This document shows positions 19,011 through 28,430 of a DNA stretch of 64,000 bases, one piece after another. The DNA is from Clostridium sulfidigenes (lineage in GTDB: Bacteria > Bacillota > Clostridia > Clostridiales > Clostridiaceae), in contig NZ_JPMD01000022.1 in NCBI RefSeq assembly GCF_000732635.1, positions 1 to 64,000 on the forward strand. The letters run 5' to 3'. The first letter of the stretch is position 1. Each line of letters starts with the position of its first letter. The position numbers and the translations under genes are program-made. The notes beneath the pieces were generated by a model that was given only the letters and a program-made list of their open reading frames with translations, was not told where the DNA came from and ran no database searches.

Positions 19011-20936
19011 TTAAGTTCTTTCATTATCTCCACTACAAGAAATAAGATAAATAATTACTCCAAGAATTATAAATATACCTGTTGAGAATATAGAATTTTG
19101 GGTTAACCCTTCAAAATTAAGTCCAAAGGCCACATTAAGTCCTAAAGTAGCAAACCCTGCAACTACTATACCCATTAATGCATCTCCAGCAACTAATCCG
19201 GAAGATATAAGAATACCTCTCTCTACTTTTTCTTTCATAATGGATTCATTTTTCTTAAATTTCTTCTCAACAAATATTCTAATTATACCACCTGATAATA
19301 TACCTGCATTTAAATGTATTGGTAAGTATAAACCAAGAGCAACCGGTAGTACTGGAAGACCGGATATTTCTGCAAATATAGCTATCGATACCCCCACAAA
19401 CACAAGTACCCAAGGTAATTCACCAGTCATAACACCTCCGATAACCATTGACATAAGAGTGGCTTGTGGTGCTGGCACTGCTTCTGAACCAATTCCATAT
19501 GTATTATGAAGCATTAATAATACATATCCAGAAACTATAGCACCAAATATTAACCCTAAATACATTCCAATTTGTACTTTCTTTGGAGAACCACCAATTA
19601 CAAATGTAGTCTTTAAACTTTGAGCTGTACCACCAGCAACTGCTATAGCTACACATACTATACCACCTACCATAACAGCTGTAATCATTCCCTCTTGCCC
19701 TGTATTTCCAGTTATTTTTAATATAGCTGTAACAAATAGTAAAGTAGCAATAGTCATACCCGATACAGGATTATTTGATGCACCAATTATACCAACCATT
19801 CTTGCAGAAACTACTGCAAAGAAGAATGAAAATACTACTGCCATTAGTGAGCCTATTATCCCTACTCTAATTTGTGGTAATAACCATGCAAGAATAAATA
19901 CCAGTATTGCTGAAGCTATTACCCAAACAATTGGAGGATCTTCATTTATTCTAGTAGTTGCACCACTTTCCTTTTTACCTATACCTGACATGGCTTCTTT
20001 AAAAGACCTAATAATGGTTGGTGCAGATTTTCCTAAAGAAATAAATCCTCCTGCGGCAACAGCTCCCGCTCCTATATATCTTATATACTTACTCCATATA
20101 TCTGAAGCTCCCATCTCAGAGATTAACATAGTTGAAGGAAATAAAGGTTCTGGAACTGTACTACCTATATATTTAATAAGTGGTATTAATCCAAGCCAAG
20201 CTACAAGAGATCCTCCAAACATAAATGCCGATGCTTTTGTACCTACAATAAATCCAACTCCTAGAAGTGAAGCTAATGTATCTATTCCAAATACGGAATT
20301 TTGATATGCAGGTATAACCCATTCTGGTCTTTCACTCCAAAGAGCAAATCCTCCAGAAGCTAACTTATAACCTCCACCAATTCCGAGACCCATTAAAACC
20401 ATTTTAAATCCACTACCACCTTCACTTCCATTAACTAAAACTTCAGCTGCAGCCATAGATTCTGGATATACTAAATTTCCATGCTCCTCAACTATTAAAA
20501 ATTTTCTTAAAGGAGTAACAAAAAATATACCTACTATCCCTCCTAGAAGAGTAACAATAACTATTGTAGAAACCCTTAAGGTAATTCCCCATAAAATAAT
20601 TGCTGGTAGTATAAATATAATTCCACCTGCTATAGATTCTCCAACTGCTGCAATTGAAGCAACCATATTAGCCTCTAATATATTGTTTCTTTTAAATAAT
20701 CCTTTTAAAATCCCTGTGGCAAGTATTGCCCCAGGAATACCTGCTGAAATTGTAAGACCAACCTTTAATCCTAAATAAGTGTTTGCAGCAGCAAATATCA
20801 TTGTAAATACTGCACCCATTAGAATAGAATAAACACTTGACTCAGGCATTGCCGTTGTAGTTGATATAAAAGGCATATAATCATCACCTTTTATACCACC
20901 ATAGGCAGTATGGGATAATCTCTTATTATCTTTCAT
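19011..20936 (-). CDS. OPT family oligopeptide transporter
   Basis: 641 residues, very hydrophobic, with about 14-16 membrane segments. The N-terminal TYLGLKVGLTISAGIPGAI segment is characteristic of the OPT/YSL family. These carriers import small peptides with protons. In Firmicutes they often sit beside dipeptide epimerases, as here, which suggests uptake of murein-derived peptides. Start ATG 20936 has AAAGGAGG upstream. The upstream 287 bases contain only the signal-peptidase terminator and AT-rich sequence. Confidence 0.92.
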   Translation of the reverse strand: MKDNKRLSHTAYGGIKGDDYMPFISTTTAMPESSVYSILMGAVFTMIFAAANTYLGLKVGLTISAGIPGAILATGILKGLFKRNNILEANMVASIAAVGESIAGGIIFILPAIILWGITLRVSTIVIVTLLGGIVGIFFVTPLRKFLIVEEHGNLVYPESMAAAEVLVNGSEGGSGFKMVLMGLGIGGGYKLASGGFALWSERPEWVIPAYQNSVFGIDTLASLLGVGFIVGTKASAFMFGGSLVAWLGLIPLIKYIGSTVPEPLFPSTMLISEMGASDIWSKYIRYIGAGAVAAGGFISLGKSAPTIIRSFKEAMSGIGKKESGATTRINEDPPIVWVIASAILVFILAWLLPQIRVGIIGSLMAVVFSFFFAVVSARMVGIIGASNNPVSGMTIATLLFVTAILKITGNTGQEGMITAVMVGGIVCVAIAVAGGTAQSLKTTFVIGGSPKKVQIGMYLGLIFGAIVSGYVLLMLHNTYGIGSEAVPAPQATLMSMVIGGVMTGELPWVLVFVGVSIAIFAEISGLPVLPVALGLYLPIHLNAGILSGGIIRIFVEKKFKKNESIMKEKVERGILISSGLVAGDALMGIVVAGFATLGLNVAFGLNFEGLTQNSIFSTGIFIILGVIIYLISCSGDNERT

Positions 20937-21159
20937 TTATAATTCCTCCTTTGTAAAATATATTAGTCACATTAATTATGCATCTTTAGACTTATTTTTA
21001 ATATTTACTTTTCCCCTTATTCCATTACTTACCACTTTATTTTATTGCCGATTTTAGTTATTGTTAAATTCCCTTATACCTTTAAATATATTTTATGGAT
21101 ATGAATTTATCTTTCCCTAAATATAGTTTAATTATTATTGTATTTAGCATAAATTAAAA

Positions 21160-21190
21160 TAAAAAAATGGTGAAATAAATTTCACCACTT
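21160..21190 (-). terminator. Terminator of the signal peptidase gene
   Basis: Stem TGGTGAAA / TTTCACCA, followed on the minus strand by seven T residues. Confidence 0.8.
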
Positions 21191-21223
21191 CAATACTTCT
21201 TTAACATTTTACTTACTTATACA

Positions 21224-21730
21224 CTATTTTAGTTTACCAAACCTATCAAAAGGAAATATAATAAATTTTCCTTCTCCCTGTATGTCTTCAAAAGATATAT
21301 AAGGATTTTCCCATAATCGTGCATCAATAGAATTTCCTCTATTATCTCCCAAAAATAAATAACAACCTTCTGGCACATTAAAGGAACCTGTAGTATCACT
21401 AAAACTACTTACATAATTCTCCTCTAGAAACTCACCATTTATATATACACTTCCATCTGATTGAATTTCTACATTCTCTCCTGGAAGACCTACTACTCTT
21501 TTAATCAAGTCTTTATTTAGCTCATCAGAATGAAATACTAAAATATCTCCTCTTTTAATAGATGATGGTTTATAAGTTCTCAATGAAAATATTCTATCTC
21601 CTGGTGTAATAGTGGGATACATAGATTTAGTTGGGACATTTACATTGAAAAAAATAAACTTATTTATTAAAAATCCTAAAATTATAGCAATTAACGCTGG
21701 TATTATCCATTCTTTAAGAAATTTTATCAC
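21224..21730 (-). CDS. lepB: Signal peptidase I
   Basis: 168-residue type I signal peptidase of Gram-positive form: one N-terminal membrane helix (about 10-28) and an extracellular catalytic domain. Catalytic serine is in PTKSMYPT (S36), the general-base lysine in DLIKRVVG (K77), and the conserved box FLGDNRGNSIDAR follows. It cleaves signal peptides from Sec-exported proteins. The start is GTG at 21730, chosen because GGGGGG lies 7 bases upstream. Confidence 0.94.
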   Translation of the reverse strand: MIKFLKEWIIPALIAIILGFLINKFIFFNVNVPTKSMYPTITPGDRIFSLRTYKPSSIKRGDILVFHSDELNKDLIKRVVGLPGENVEIQSDGSVYINGEFLEENYVSSFSDTTGSFNVPEGCYLFLGDNRGNSIDARLWENPYISFEDIQGEGKFIIFPFDRFGKLK

Positions 21731-21985
21731 TAATTATTCCCCCCAAAGTCATTTTAAGTTTTTTATATTACTATATTACCACATTTTAAACAATAAATAT
21801 CATCTTATCATATATTCTTTTATTATCTAATTTATTACCACTTATTAATTTATTTAATAGTAGGTGAAAAACATACCTACTATTAAATTATAAAAACTAC
21901 AAATACTAATATCGTAAAATAATTTTATATTAATTAAAATTATTTGTTTATATAAATATTTAATTATATAATGGGAGGTAATATT

Positions 21986-22705
21986 TTGATTAATAGAAGA
22001 ATTGTTACTTATAATCAAGAAGAAGATTTTTCTTATTTAAAAACTACTTCTAGTCTTTCTACTTCTATTGAAAATATGAGTTCAGAACTTTGTATCAAAG
22101 AACTAAAAAATATTACCTTAGTTCCTAGAAGTGGAACTCATAATAATTTTAAAATAGGAGAAGAAATTATTATGTATGTAATCTCCGGTGAATTACTATA
22201 TAGCGATAACATAGGAAATTTAGAAACCCTTTCATCTGGAAATTTTCTTTATATTAATTCTATGCATGGGATAACCTATGATATTTTTAATAGTGGCATT
22301 GATTTTCTAGATATTATTGAAATAACCTTATACACCAATAATAACTCTTATATTCAAAAAAAGAATAGTAAATCTCCTATATTAAATAAATATGACTTTA
22401 AAAATTCTATTGAAAATCAGTGGATATACGCTATTAGTCCTTTAAATGGTCTGGCTCCTATTAAATCTAATTGTGATATTAATATTTATTTTGCATTACT
22501 ACAACCTAACAAGGATTTAACTTTTACAATTAACAAAGATAGACAAGGCTATTTATTTCAATGTTATGGAGAAACTGAAATTTTTACAAATAATTCTGAT
22601 AATATTACCATAACAGGCTCTGACAGCGCTTATATTTCCAATGAAACTTTTGAAGTAAAAGCAAATATCCCTAGCAATATACTTCTCATTGAAACTGCAA
22701 CTTAG
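21986..22705 (+). CDS. Pirin-like bicupin protein, metal site degenerate
   Basis: A 239-residue protein with the pirin (YhhW-like) pattern in its first cupin: GTHNNFKIGEEIIMYVISGE, then YSDNIGN and MHGITYDIFN. In active pirins this region reads HPHR...E and ends with another His. Here only one His and a Glu remain, so metal binding is doubtful. The second half resembles the pirin C-terminal cupin. I chose TTG 21986 as start because the ATG at 21971 is followed by, and overlaps, the ribosome site GGGAGGT. Role unknown, perhaps ligand sensing. Confidence 0.7.
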   Translation: MINRRIVTYNQEEDFSYLKTTSSLSTSIENMSSELCIKELKNITLVPRSGTHNNFKIGEEIIMYVISGELLYSDNIGNLETLSSGNFLYINSMHGITYDIFNSGIDFLDIIEITLYTNNNSYIQKKNSKSPILNKYDFKNSIENQWIYAISPLNGLAPIKSNCDINIYFALLQPNKDLTFTINKDRQGYLFQCYGETEIFTNNSDNITITGSDSAYISNETFEVKANIPSNILLIETAT

Positions 22706-22710
22706 TAAAC

Positions 22711-22786
22711 ATTAAGGCTATGTGAAATTTATTAGAAATTTTAGCTCTGTAGATTTTTTCTTATACATAGCCTTAATATTTTTTTC
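22711..22786 (+). terminator. Terminator after the pirin-like gene
   Basis: Long hairpin with outer stem ATTAAGGCTATGT / ACATAGCCTTAAT and an AT-rich 41-base interior, followed by ATTTTTTTT. Confidence 0.8.
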
Positions 22787-22910
22787 TTATAATATCTTCT
22801 TTAAAAACTCTTTCTTTAAATTTCAATAGTCTAATATATTTATTATGTGATATTTTATTATTTTTATCGTATAAATAATAAAAGAGTTTTTTGGGGAGGT
22901 ATCAAGTATT

Positions 22911-23861
22911 ATGAATATTATTGCTATTATAGATATTGGTTCAAATACGGTTCACCTACTAATTGTTAATATAGATGATAAGTCCAATCCAAAGATTATA
23001 GATGAAGATAAGGAACATTTAAGACTTGGAGCTACCTTAGCTACCAATAAAATTATAAGTTCTGAAAAAACCATTCATGTAATAACAGTTTTAAAAAAAT
23101 TTTTACGTTCTTGCATTATAAATAAAGTTTCTAAAATCATATGTGTAGCTACGGAAGCTTTAAGAGTAGCTGAAAATAGTAACTATGTTCTTGATTTAAT
23201 AAAAGCTCATACTGGAATTTTAGTTCAGGTTTTGTCACCTAAGGAAGAAGCTTATTTATCTTACCTAGGAGTTTTTTCTACTTGTGATCTAGATAAAGGT
23301 ATAATAATGGACACTGGTGGAAATAGTACAGAATTAATTTTTGTAGAAGAGGGTAAATTTACAAATTACACTAGTATTCCTCTAGGTTCTATAAACATAA
23401 CTGAGAAAATAAAAGTTAATAAGCGTGGCAGATACTTGAGCTGTGACTACAACGAGGATTTTTTCTATAAGCTATTTTCTAATATACCTTGGATTGAAAG
23501 CTTTTATGGAAGCTCTTTAGTTGGCATTGGCGGAACTTTTAAGAATCTCGGAAAGATATATTCTAATTATTTAACAAATTCATGTTCATCTACTAACACA
23601 ATAGAATTTTCCAACCCTCATGAACTAAAAACTCTTTGTGAAAGCCTTAAAGTTATAAGTTTAAAAGAGAGAGAAAACTTACAAGGTCTTTCAAAAAAAC
23701 GTGCTGATATTATATTAGGTGGATGTGAAATAATAACTCATATTGTAAACTATTGTAACTTCTATAACATTATTATATGTAGTGAAGGCTTAAGGACTGG
23801 TATATTAAATAATTATTTAAATTCCACTAATCAACCCATTGAAGCGCATATAAATATTTAA
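22911..23861 (+). CDS. Ppx/GppA family exopolyphosphatase-like phosphatase
   Basis: 316 residues of the short, two-domain ASKHA-fold Ppx/GppA type. Phosphate loop 1 is DIGSNTVHLL near residue 8, loop 2 is DTGGNSTELIF near 135, and GIGGTFKNLG follows near 205. Family members remove terminal phosphate from polyphosphate or hydrolyse pppGpp. Short forms lack the extra C-terminal HD-like domain, and this one does too. Which substrate it uses cannot be read from sequence. ATG 22911 has GGGGAGGT upstream. Confidence 0.88.
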   Translation: MNIIAIIDIGSNTVHLLIVNIDDKSNPKIIDEDKEHLRLGATLATNKIISSEKTIHVITVLKKFLRSCIINKVSKIICVATEALRVAENSNYVLDLIKAHTGILVQVLSPKEEAYLSYLGVFSTCDLDKGIIMDTGGNSTELIFVEEGKFTNYTSIPLGSINITEKIKVNKRGRYLSCDYNEDFFYKLFSNIPWIESFYGSSLVGIGGTFKNLGKIYSNYLTNSCSSTNTIEFSNPHELKTLCESLKVISLKERENLQGLSKKRADIILGGCEIITHIVNYCNFYNIIICSEGLRTGILNNYLNSTNQPIEAHINI

Positions 23862-23924
23862 CTATATAACTATTTTATAAGTAAAATAGTTATATAGTTG
23901 CATATGTATGTCCATTATAATAAA

Positions 23925-23960
23925 AATAAAAACCACCTTAAAAAGATGGTTTTTATTTTT
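23925..23960. terminator. Bidirectional terminator
   Basis: Stem AAAACCACCTT / AAGATGGTTTT with A- and T-tracts either side, between convergent genes. A second inverted repeat (ACTATATAACTATTTTA and its complement, 23862-23900) directly follows the Ppx stop. Confidence 0.75.
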
Positions 23961-25128
23961 ATATGAATTTTGATATAATTAAATATATAAAGTGAGCTGA
24001 TATACCTGCTATTAATCCACCAAATGTATGACTAACAATAGCTTTACCTGTTAATTCCCTACACTTTAAACCATCCATCATCGCAACGTGAGTACTTAAA
24101 TATCCACTCCAACACATCCCCATAGCTGTAAATACTGCAATTTCATTACCGCCTATTAATCCATTTTGTAACATTTCCGGTACTAAACCAATTGCAGCTC
24201 CTGCTGCCCCTAAAGATGTTATCGGGAAAGCTATAGCTTCAGGACTTTGGAAACCAAATAACGGAACTAATATAAATTGTAGTTTTTCCCCAATCCAAGG
24301 TAAGAGTGCGATACCTTCTGATGCAGCTCCAGTGTAAGCTCCAGATGCAGATGGTCCATTAGTAAGCATTAAAACTAAAGTACAAATTATTAAAACTCCT
24401 GGAATTATAGCAAGTCCCATTTGTACTCCTGAAGCTCCTCCTTCAAGCATAGCACCAATAAATCTTTCTCCAACACTTCCATCTCTAATTTCTCTATAGT
24501 TCATCATGTCAAAACCAGTATCATTGTCTTGTACACACATTTCTTCTTTTCCATAAATTTTTGCGGTTTGTCTAAGCATTAATCTAGTGCTTATAATACT
24601 TCCTATTACAGCTCCTACATTACCTATTATAGCTGGCAGTATAAAACTTTCTCCTATAGGTGACTTTTGTCCCATCATATAGGTAGTAATAATCAACCCC
24701 ATTCCAAAGGCTGTTCCTAAATTAGTTAAAGCTGGCAACTGATATTTTTTAAAATATCTTCTAAATCCTTTATCATCTGCTAAAGTAAGTATAGCAGGAT
24801 TATCAGACAGATAGGTGGTTAAAACTCCTATAGCACTAGCACCAGGCAAATCATAAAGTGGCTTCATTAATGGTGATAACAATTTGTTAATTAAAGATAC
24901 CACTCCAAATTCTGATAGAAGTGCAGATATAGCTCCTGCCAATACTGCAATAGCCATTATATAAAAAACTGTTTTCATTAATAAGCTATACGCAGTTTCC
25001 ATTAGGGTATTAAACATATTTATGGTTCCCATAACGCTTCCCATACCTATGAAAAAACCTAAAAATAAAATTAGAAATATAATACCTTCTTTGCTAACGG
25101 CCTTTTTCAAACCCTTCTTATGCGTCAA
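23959..25128 (-). CDS. Nucleoside-recognition (Gate) domain membrane protein, YjiH-like
   Basis: 389 residues with about 8-10 membrane segments and two repeats of the Gate-type helical pattern, for example YLSDNPAILTLADDKGFRRY and the C-terminal WSGYLSTHVAMMDGL. The fold is related to nucleoside transporters and to SpmA/SpmB. The substrate is unknown. The start is TTG 25128, supported by AAGGGGGAG upstream. It is transcribed alone. Confidence 0.72.
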   Translation of the reverse strand: MTHKKGLKKAVSKEGIIFLILFLGFFIGMGSVMGTINMFNTLMETAYSLLMKTVFYIMAIAVLAGAISALLSEFGVVSLINKLLSPLMKPLYDLPGASAIGVLTTYLSDNPAILTLADDKGFRRYFKKYQLPALTNLGTAFGMGLIITTYMMGQKSPIGESFILPAIIGNVGAVIGSIISTRLMLRQTAKIYGKEEMCVQDNDTGFDMMNYREIRDGSVGERFIGAMLEGGASGVQMGLAIIPGVLIICTLVLMLTNGPSASGAYTGAASEGIALLPWIGEKLQFILVPLFGFQSPEAIAFPITSLGAAGAAIGLVPEMLQNGLIGGNEIAVFTAMGMCWSGYLSTHVAMMDGLKCRELTGKAIVSHTFGGLIAGISAHFIYLIISKFI

Positions 25129-25450
25129 TTATTGCTCCCCCTTATTTTAAATTTTAAATCTTTTATGAATATTCCATATTTATTATGAATTATTTACCCA
25201 TTAATGTCAATGGTTATTATTCGTAAATTTTTTCACTTTTTATTTCATATTTATAAATATTTTTAAATTAAATTTTATATTTGATTGTTTCATAGATTTA
25301 ATTTTCACTTTAATAAATTATATTCTTATGCTATGTATTCCTTTACACTTTTTTATTTATACTATATTAGTTATTTCTTAAAATAAAAGGTATCTAAAAA
25401 TTTTATTATCTAGACACCTTTATCTTAATGACTTTTCAATACACATTTGT
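25129..25450. other. AT-rich intergenic region with one terminator
   Basis: No gene or known structured RNA is visible. The stretch is very AT-rich and presumably holds the promoter of the Gate-domain gene. The hairpin at about 25387-25423 (AAAGGTGTCTA / TAGATACCTTT on the minus strand, then T-rich) ends the thioesterase gene. Confidence 0.6.
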
Positions 25451-26185
25451 TTAAAACTTTAACCTACATTGAAAAAATTCTTGTTCTGAAATTTCTGAAA
25501 TTCCATTAATGCAAAAACTATTACTTTCTTTATCCTCAATAAATTTATTCATTATTAGCGAATCATCAAATTTAATTTCCTTAATAAAGTTAAGTTGCAT
25601 ATAAGATATTTTCTTTACTCTATGCCAATCTAAAGAAAAGAAATCTTCTATAAAAGAAATATATTTAGCATTATTAACATGATTATTTATATCTATATCA
25701 TTGTAATATAACTTCCTATTGACAGTTTCTATAGCTTCACCTGGCATCTTTATCTTGTTAAGCTTATTATCAATGACATCCCCTACATTAATATTTATAT
25801 CTACTGGGCACATGGACGGCTTTTGTGGAAGTCTAGTTTCAATATCTACAATTAAATAATATATCAAAACTCTACCAATAACTTGTCCATCCTTATCCTT
25901 AATCTTAAATCTTCTTTTCATAAAGACTTTTTCACGGCCACCTAAACAAGTTTCTACTGTTATATCTTCTCCAACCTTAGGATATCTCTCCATTGTAATT
26001 TCAACTCTAGATACTACCCAAAATAATCCTTTATTCATCATAGACTGAAAATCCACCCCCAAAATTTGAGAATGACCTTCTGAAACTTGTTGAACATAAT
26101 CCATTATTGTAAATAATTTAACATTTCCCATAAAGTCTCCTTCATGAAACTTTATAGTGAATTGTTCTTTATAATTTAGCTCCAA
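25451..26185 (-). CDS. Acyl-ACP thioesterase
   Basis: 244 residues forming two hotdog domains of the FatA/FatB-like family. The N-terminal hotdog includes the helix VQQVSEGHSQILGVD. The second hotdog carries the catalytic Asn-His pair in DIDINNHVNNAKYI. It releases free fatty acids from acyl carrier protein in the cytoplasm. The start is TTG 26185 with AGAAGGTG upstream. Single-gene unit, divergent from the phosphodiesterase gene. Confidence 0.88.
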   Translation of the reverse strand: MELNYKEQFTIKFHEGDFMGNVKLFTIMDYVQQVSEGHSQILGVDFQSMMNKGLFWVVSRVEITMERYPKVGEDITVETCLGGREKVFMKRRFKIKDKDGQVIGRVLIYYLIVDIETRLPQKPSMCPVDININVGDVIDNKLNKIKMPGEAIETVNRKLYYNDIDINNHVNNAKYISFIEDFFSLDWHRVKKISYMQLNFIKEIKFDDSLIMNKFIEDKESNSFCINGISEISEQEFFQCRLKF

Positions 26186-26309
26186 AATTACACCTTCTTA
26201 CGCCACTTTTCTTCTTTATTCCTTATTTATATTATCTTACTATGTAGATTTAATAACAAAATTAGTATATCATAATTTATATATAACATAAAGTTAAGGA
26301 GAATAAGTT

Positions 26310-27611
26310 ATGAATAATTTAACAAATAAGCACTTGGTTGTTATTTCAATTGATGGATTAAAAGCAGCTGATTTTGATATAATAAGTAACTTACCAACTT
26401 TTTCACAATGCATTCAAAAGGGATCAGTAGTTAGAAATGTTAAATCTATATATCCATCATTAACATATCCAGCTCACACTACCATAGTTACAGGTAAGTA
26501 TCCTAAAAACCATGGGGTTGTAAACAATAAATTATTAGAACCTGAAAAAGCTGCCCCAGATTGGTTTTGGTTCAGAAAATATGTAAATGGTCCAACACTA
26601 TATGATATGGCAAAAAGTAGAGGGCTTACTGTAGGATCTATATTTTGGCCTGTTACTGGTAGATCCTCTATAAAATATAATATGCCTGAAATTTTCTCTA
26701 ACAATAAATATATATCTCAAGAAATGGCATCACTTCTAGGTGGAAGCCCTATATACCAATTCAATTTAAACAGAAAATTTAAACATCTCCTTGATGGTAT
26801 AAAGGAGCCTAACTTAGATAATTTTGCTACTGCTTGTGCTATAGAAACCATTAAAAAGTATAAACCTAACTTACTTTTACTACATCTCTTAGACTTAGAC
26901 AGTCAACGTCATGGTTATGGTACTGATTCTAAAGAAGCTGTAGAATCACTTCATCGCCATGATGGGAGATTAGCTGATGTAATAAAAGCTCTGAAAGAAG
27001 CTGGTATATATGATAATTCTTCTTTAGTTATTTTAGGTGATCATGGATTTCAGGACTTTAATAAAGTTATTACCTTAAACACCCTATTTAAAAATCAAGG
27101 GTTAATAAGCATGGGTGATAATAATAGACTTAATTCTTGGAGAGTATATGTAAAATCTTGTGATGGAAGTGCCTATGTATACGTTAAGGATGACTTTAAT
27201 AAAAATCTCTCCTCAAAAGTTTATAATATTTTAAAAGCCTTATCTCTTGATGAATCTAAGGGAATTGCAAAGATATATAGAAATGATGAGATAATAGATT
27301 TAGGTGGTGATCCTAAGGCTACATTTATGATTGAAGCTAAAAGAGGTTTTATTTTTATTGATAAATTTAATGATACTATAGTGACTTCAACCACTCCTAA
27401 AGAGGGAAAATCTAACGGAAATCATGGTTATCATCCTAATAGTCCTGATATCCATACTCTCTTTATTGGATGTGGTGAAGAGTTTAAAGAAAACATTTTT
27501 ATGAATAATATGAATTTAGTGGACATAGCCCCTACCCTCTCAAAAGTTTTAGGTATTAAATTTCCAAAATGTGATGGAAGGGTAATTGATGAAATATTGA
27601 CTATTCCTTAA
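26310..27611 (+). CDS. Alkaline phosphatase superfamily protein (nucleotide pyrophosphatase/phosphodiesterase type)
   Basis: 433 residues of the type I phosphodiesterase/NPP group. The metal-binding ISIDGL motif is at the start, the nucleophile Thr is in YPAHTTIVTG, metal ligands follow in HLLDLDSQRHGYG and LGDHGFQDF, and the last His is in NGNHGYHPN. It has no signal peptide, so it probably acts in the cytoplasm, on a phosphodiester or phosphonate substrate that cannot be named. ATG 26310 has AAGGAGAA upstream. Confidence 0.88.
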   Translation: MNNLTNKHLVVISIDGLKAADFDIISNLPTFSQCIQKGSVVRNVKSIYPSLTYPAHTTIVTGKYPKNHGVVNNKLLEPEKAAPDWFWFRKYVNGPTLYDMAKSRGLTVGSIFWPVTGRSSIKYNMPEIFSNNKYISQEMASLLGGSPIYQFNLNRKFKHLLDGIKEPNLDNFATACAIETIKKYKPNLLLLHLLDLDSQRHGYGTDSKEAVESLHRHDGRLADVIKALKEAGIYDNSSLVILGDHGFQDFNKVITLNTLFKNQGLISMGDNNRLNSWRVYVKSCDGSAYVYVKDDFNKNLSSKVYNILKALSLDESKGIAKIYRNDEIIDLGGDPKATFMIEAKRGFIFIDKFNDTIVTSTTPKEGKSNGNHGYHPNSPDIHTLFIGCGEEFKENIFMNNMNLVDIAPTLSKVLGIKFPKCDGRVIDEILTIP

Positions 27612-27638
27612 TTCTTTAAGAATAATCTATGATGTAAT

Positions 27639-27676
27639 AAAGAGATAAGAATTTAAATTAAATTCTTATCTCTTTC
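27639..27676. terminator. Bidirectional terminator
   Basis: Perfect 16-bp stem AAAGAGATAAGAATTT / AAATTCTTATCTCTTT between convergent genes. Confidence 0.85.
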
Positions 27677-27683
27677 CTAATTA

Positions 27684-28199
27684 TTATACTATCATATGCA
27701 TACAAAGGGCACTCAAAGTTCCAACTACAACTCCTGCACCTACATCTGTTGGATAATGTACACCAAGATAAACCCTTGAAAATCCCACAAGACTAGCAAT
27801 TACTATAGATACTACTGCTAATCCAGTAAAGCTTAGTGCAATACTAACTCCAATTGAAAAAGCTGCAGTGGTGTGACCCGATGGAAAGGAATAATCATCT
27901 ACACCTATCTTCTTTATGTTTAGCGTTGGAAACTTTATATATGGTCGTATCCTATTTTTTACTCTCTTTAGAAAGTGAGTAATACCCCCAGAAGTAATAA
28001 TTGATAAAGATGCTAGAAATCCTAGGTTCTTAATTTCTTTACTTTTAGACATTACAGTCATCACAACAAAAACCATACAAAATGTAGCAGACCCTAAAAA
28101 TGTTACATATGGCATAATTTTATCTAAAAACTTGCATCGTAATTTTTTATTTATAAACTGCAATAGTGTTATATCCACTTTTTTTATTAATTCTATCAT
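27684..28199 (-). CDS. PAP2 family membrane phosphatase
   Basis: 171 residues, about five membrane helices, with the three phosphatase signature parts KRVKNRIRPY, PSGHTTAAF and SRVYLGVHYPTD in normal order. Family members dephosphorylate lipid phosphates such as undecaprenyl pyrophosphate or phosphatidate at the outer membrane face. I moved the start to ATG 28199 because AGGAGGA lies just upstream and overlaps the longer reading frame. Confidence 0.9.
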   Translation of the reverse strand: MIELIKKVDITLLQFINKKLRCKFLDKIMPYVTFLGSATFCMVFVVMTVMSKSKEIKNLGFLASLSIITSGGITHFLKRVKNRIRPYIKFPTLNIKKIGVDDYSFPSGHTTAAFSIGVSIALSFTGLAVVSIVIASLVGFSRVYLGVHYPTDVGAGVVVGTLSALCMHMIV

Positions 28200-28430
28200 A
28201 GATCCTCCTAAAAACATCATAAATAGATTATATATAAAAATAAGATAAAATAAAAGTTTTTCATTTAATTCTTTCTTATTTCTCTCTTATAATAAATAAT
28301 TAGATTTTATGAATATATTATTCAGATTATTATTATAGTATATTTATTAGGATAAATGCAGTTTAAATGATAAAATATTTATAAGAAATATGTTTTATAC
28401 ATGTTATATATTCATGTTTAGGAGGTCTCT

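Noticed and set aside
20937-21159. Possible gene or RNA upstream of the OPT transporter
   Set aside because: AT-rich without open frames over 30 codons that have a ribosome site; probably only promoter sequence.
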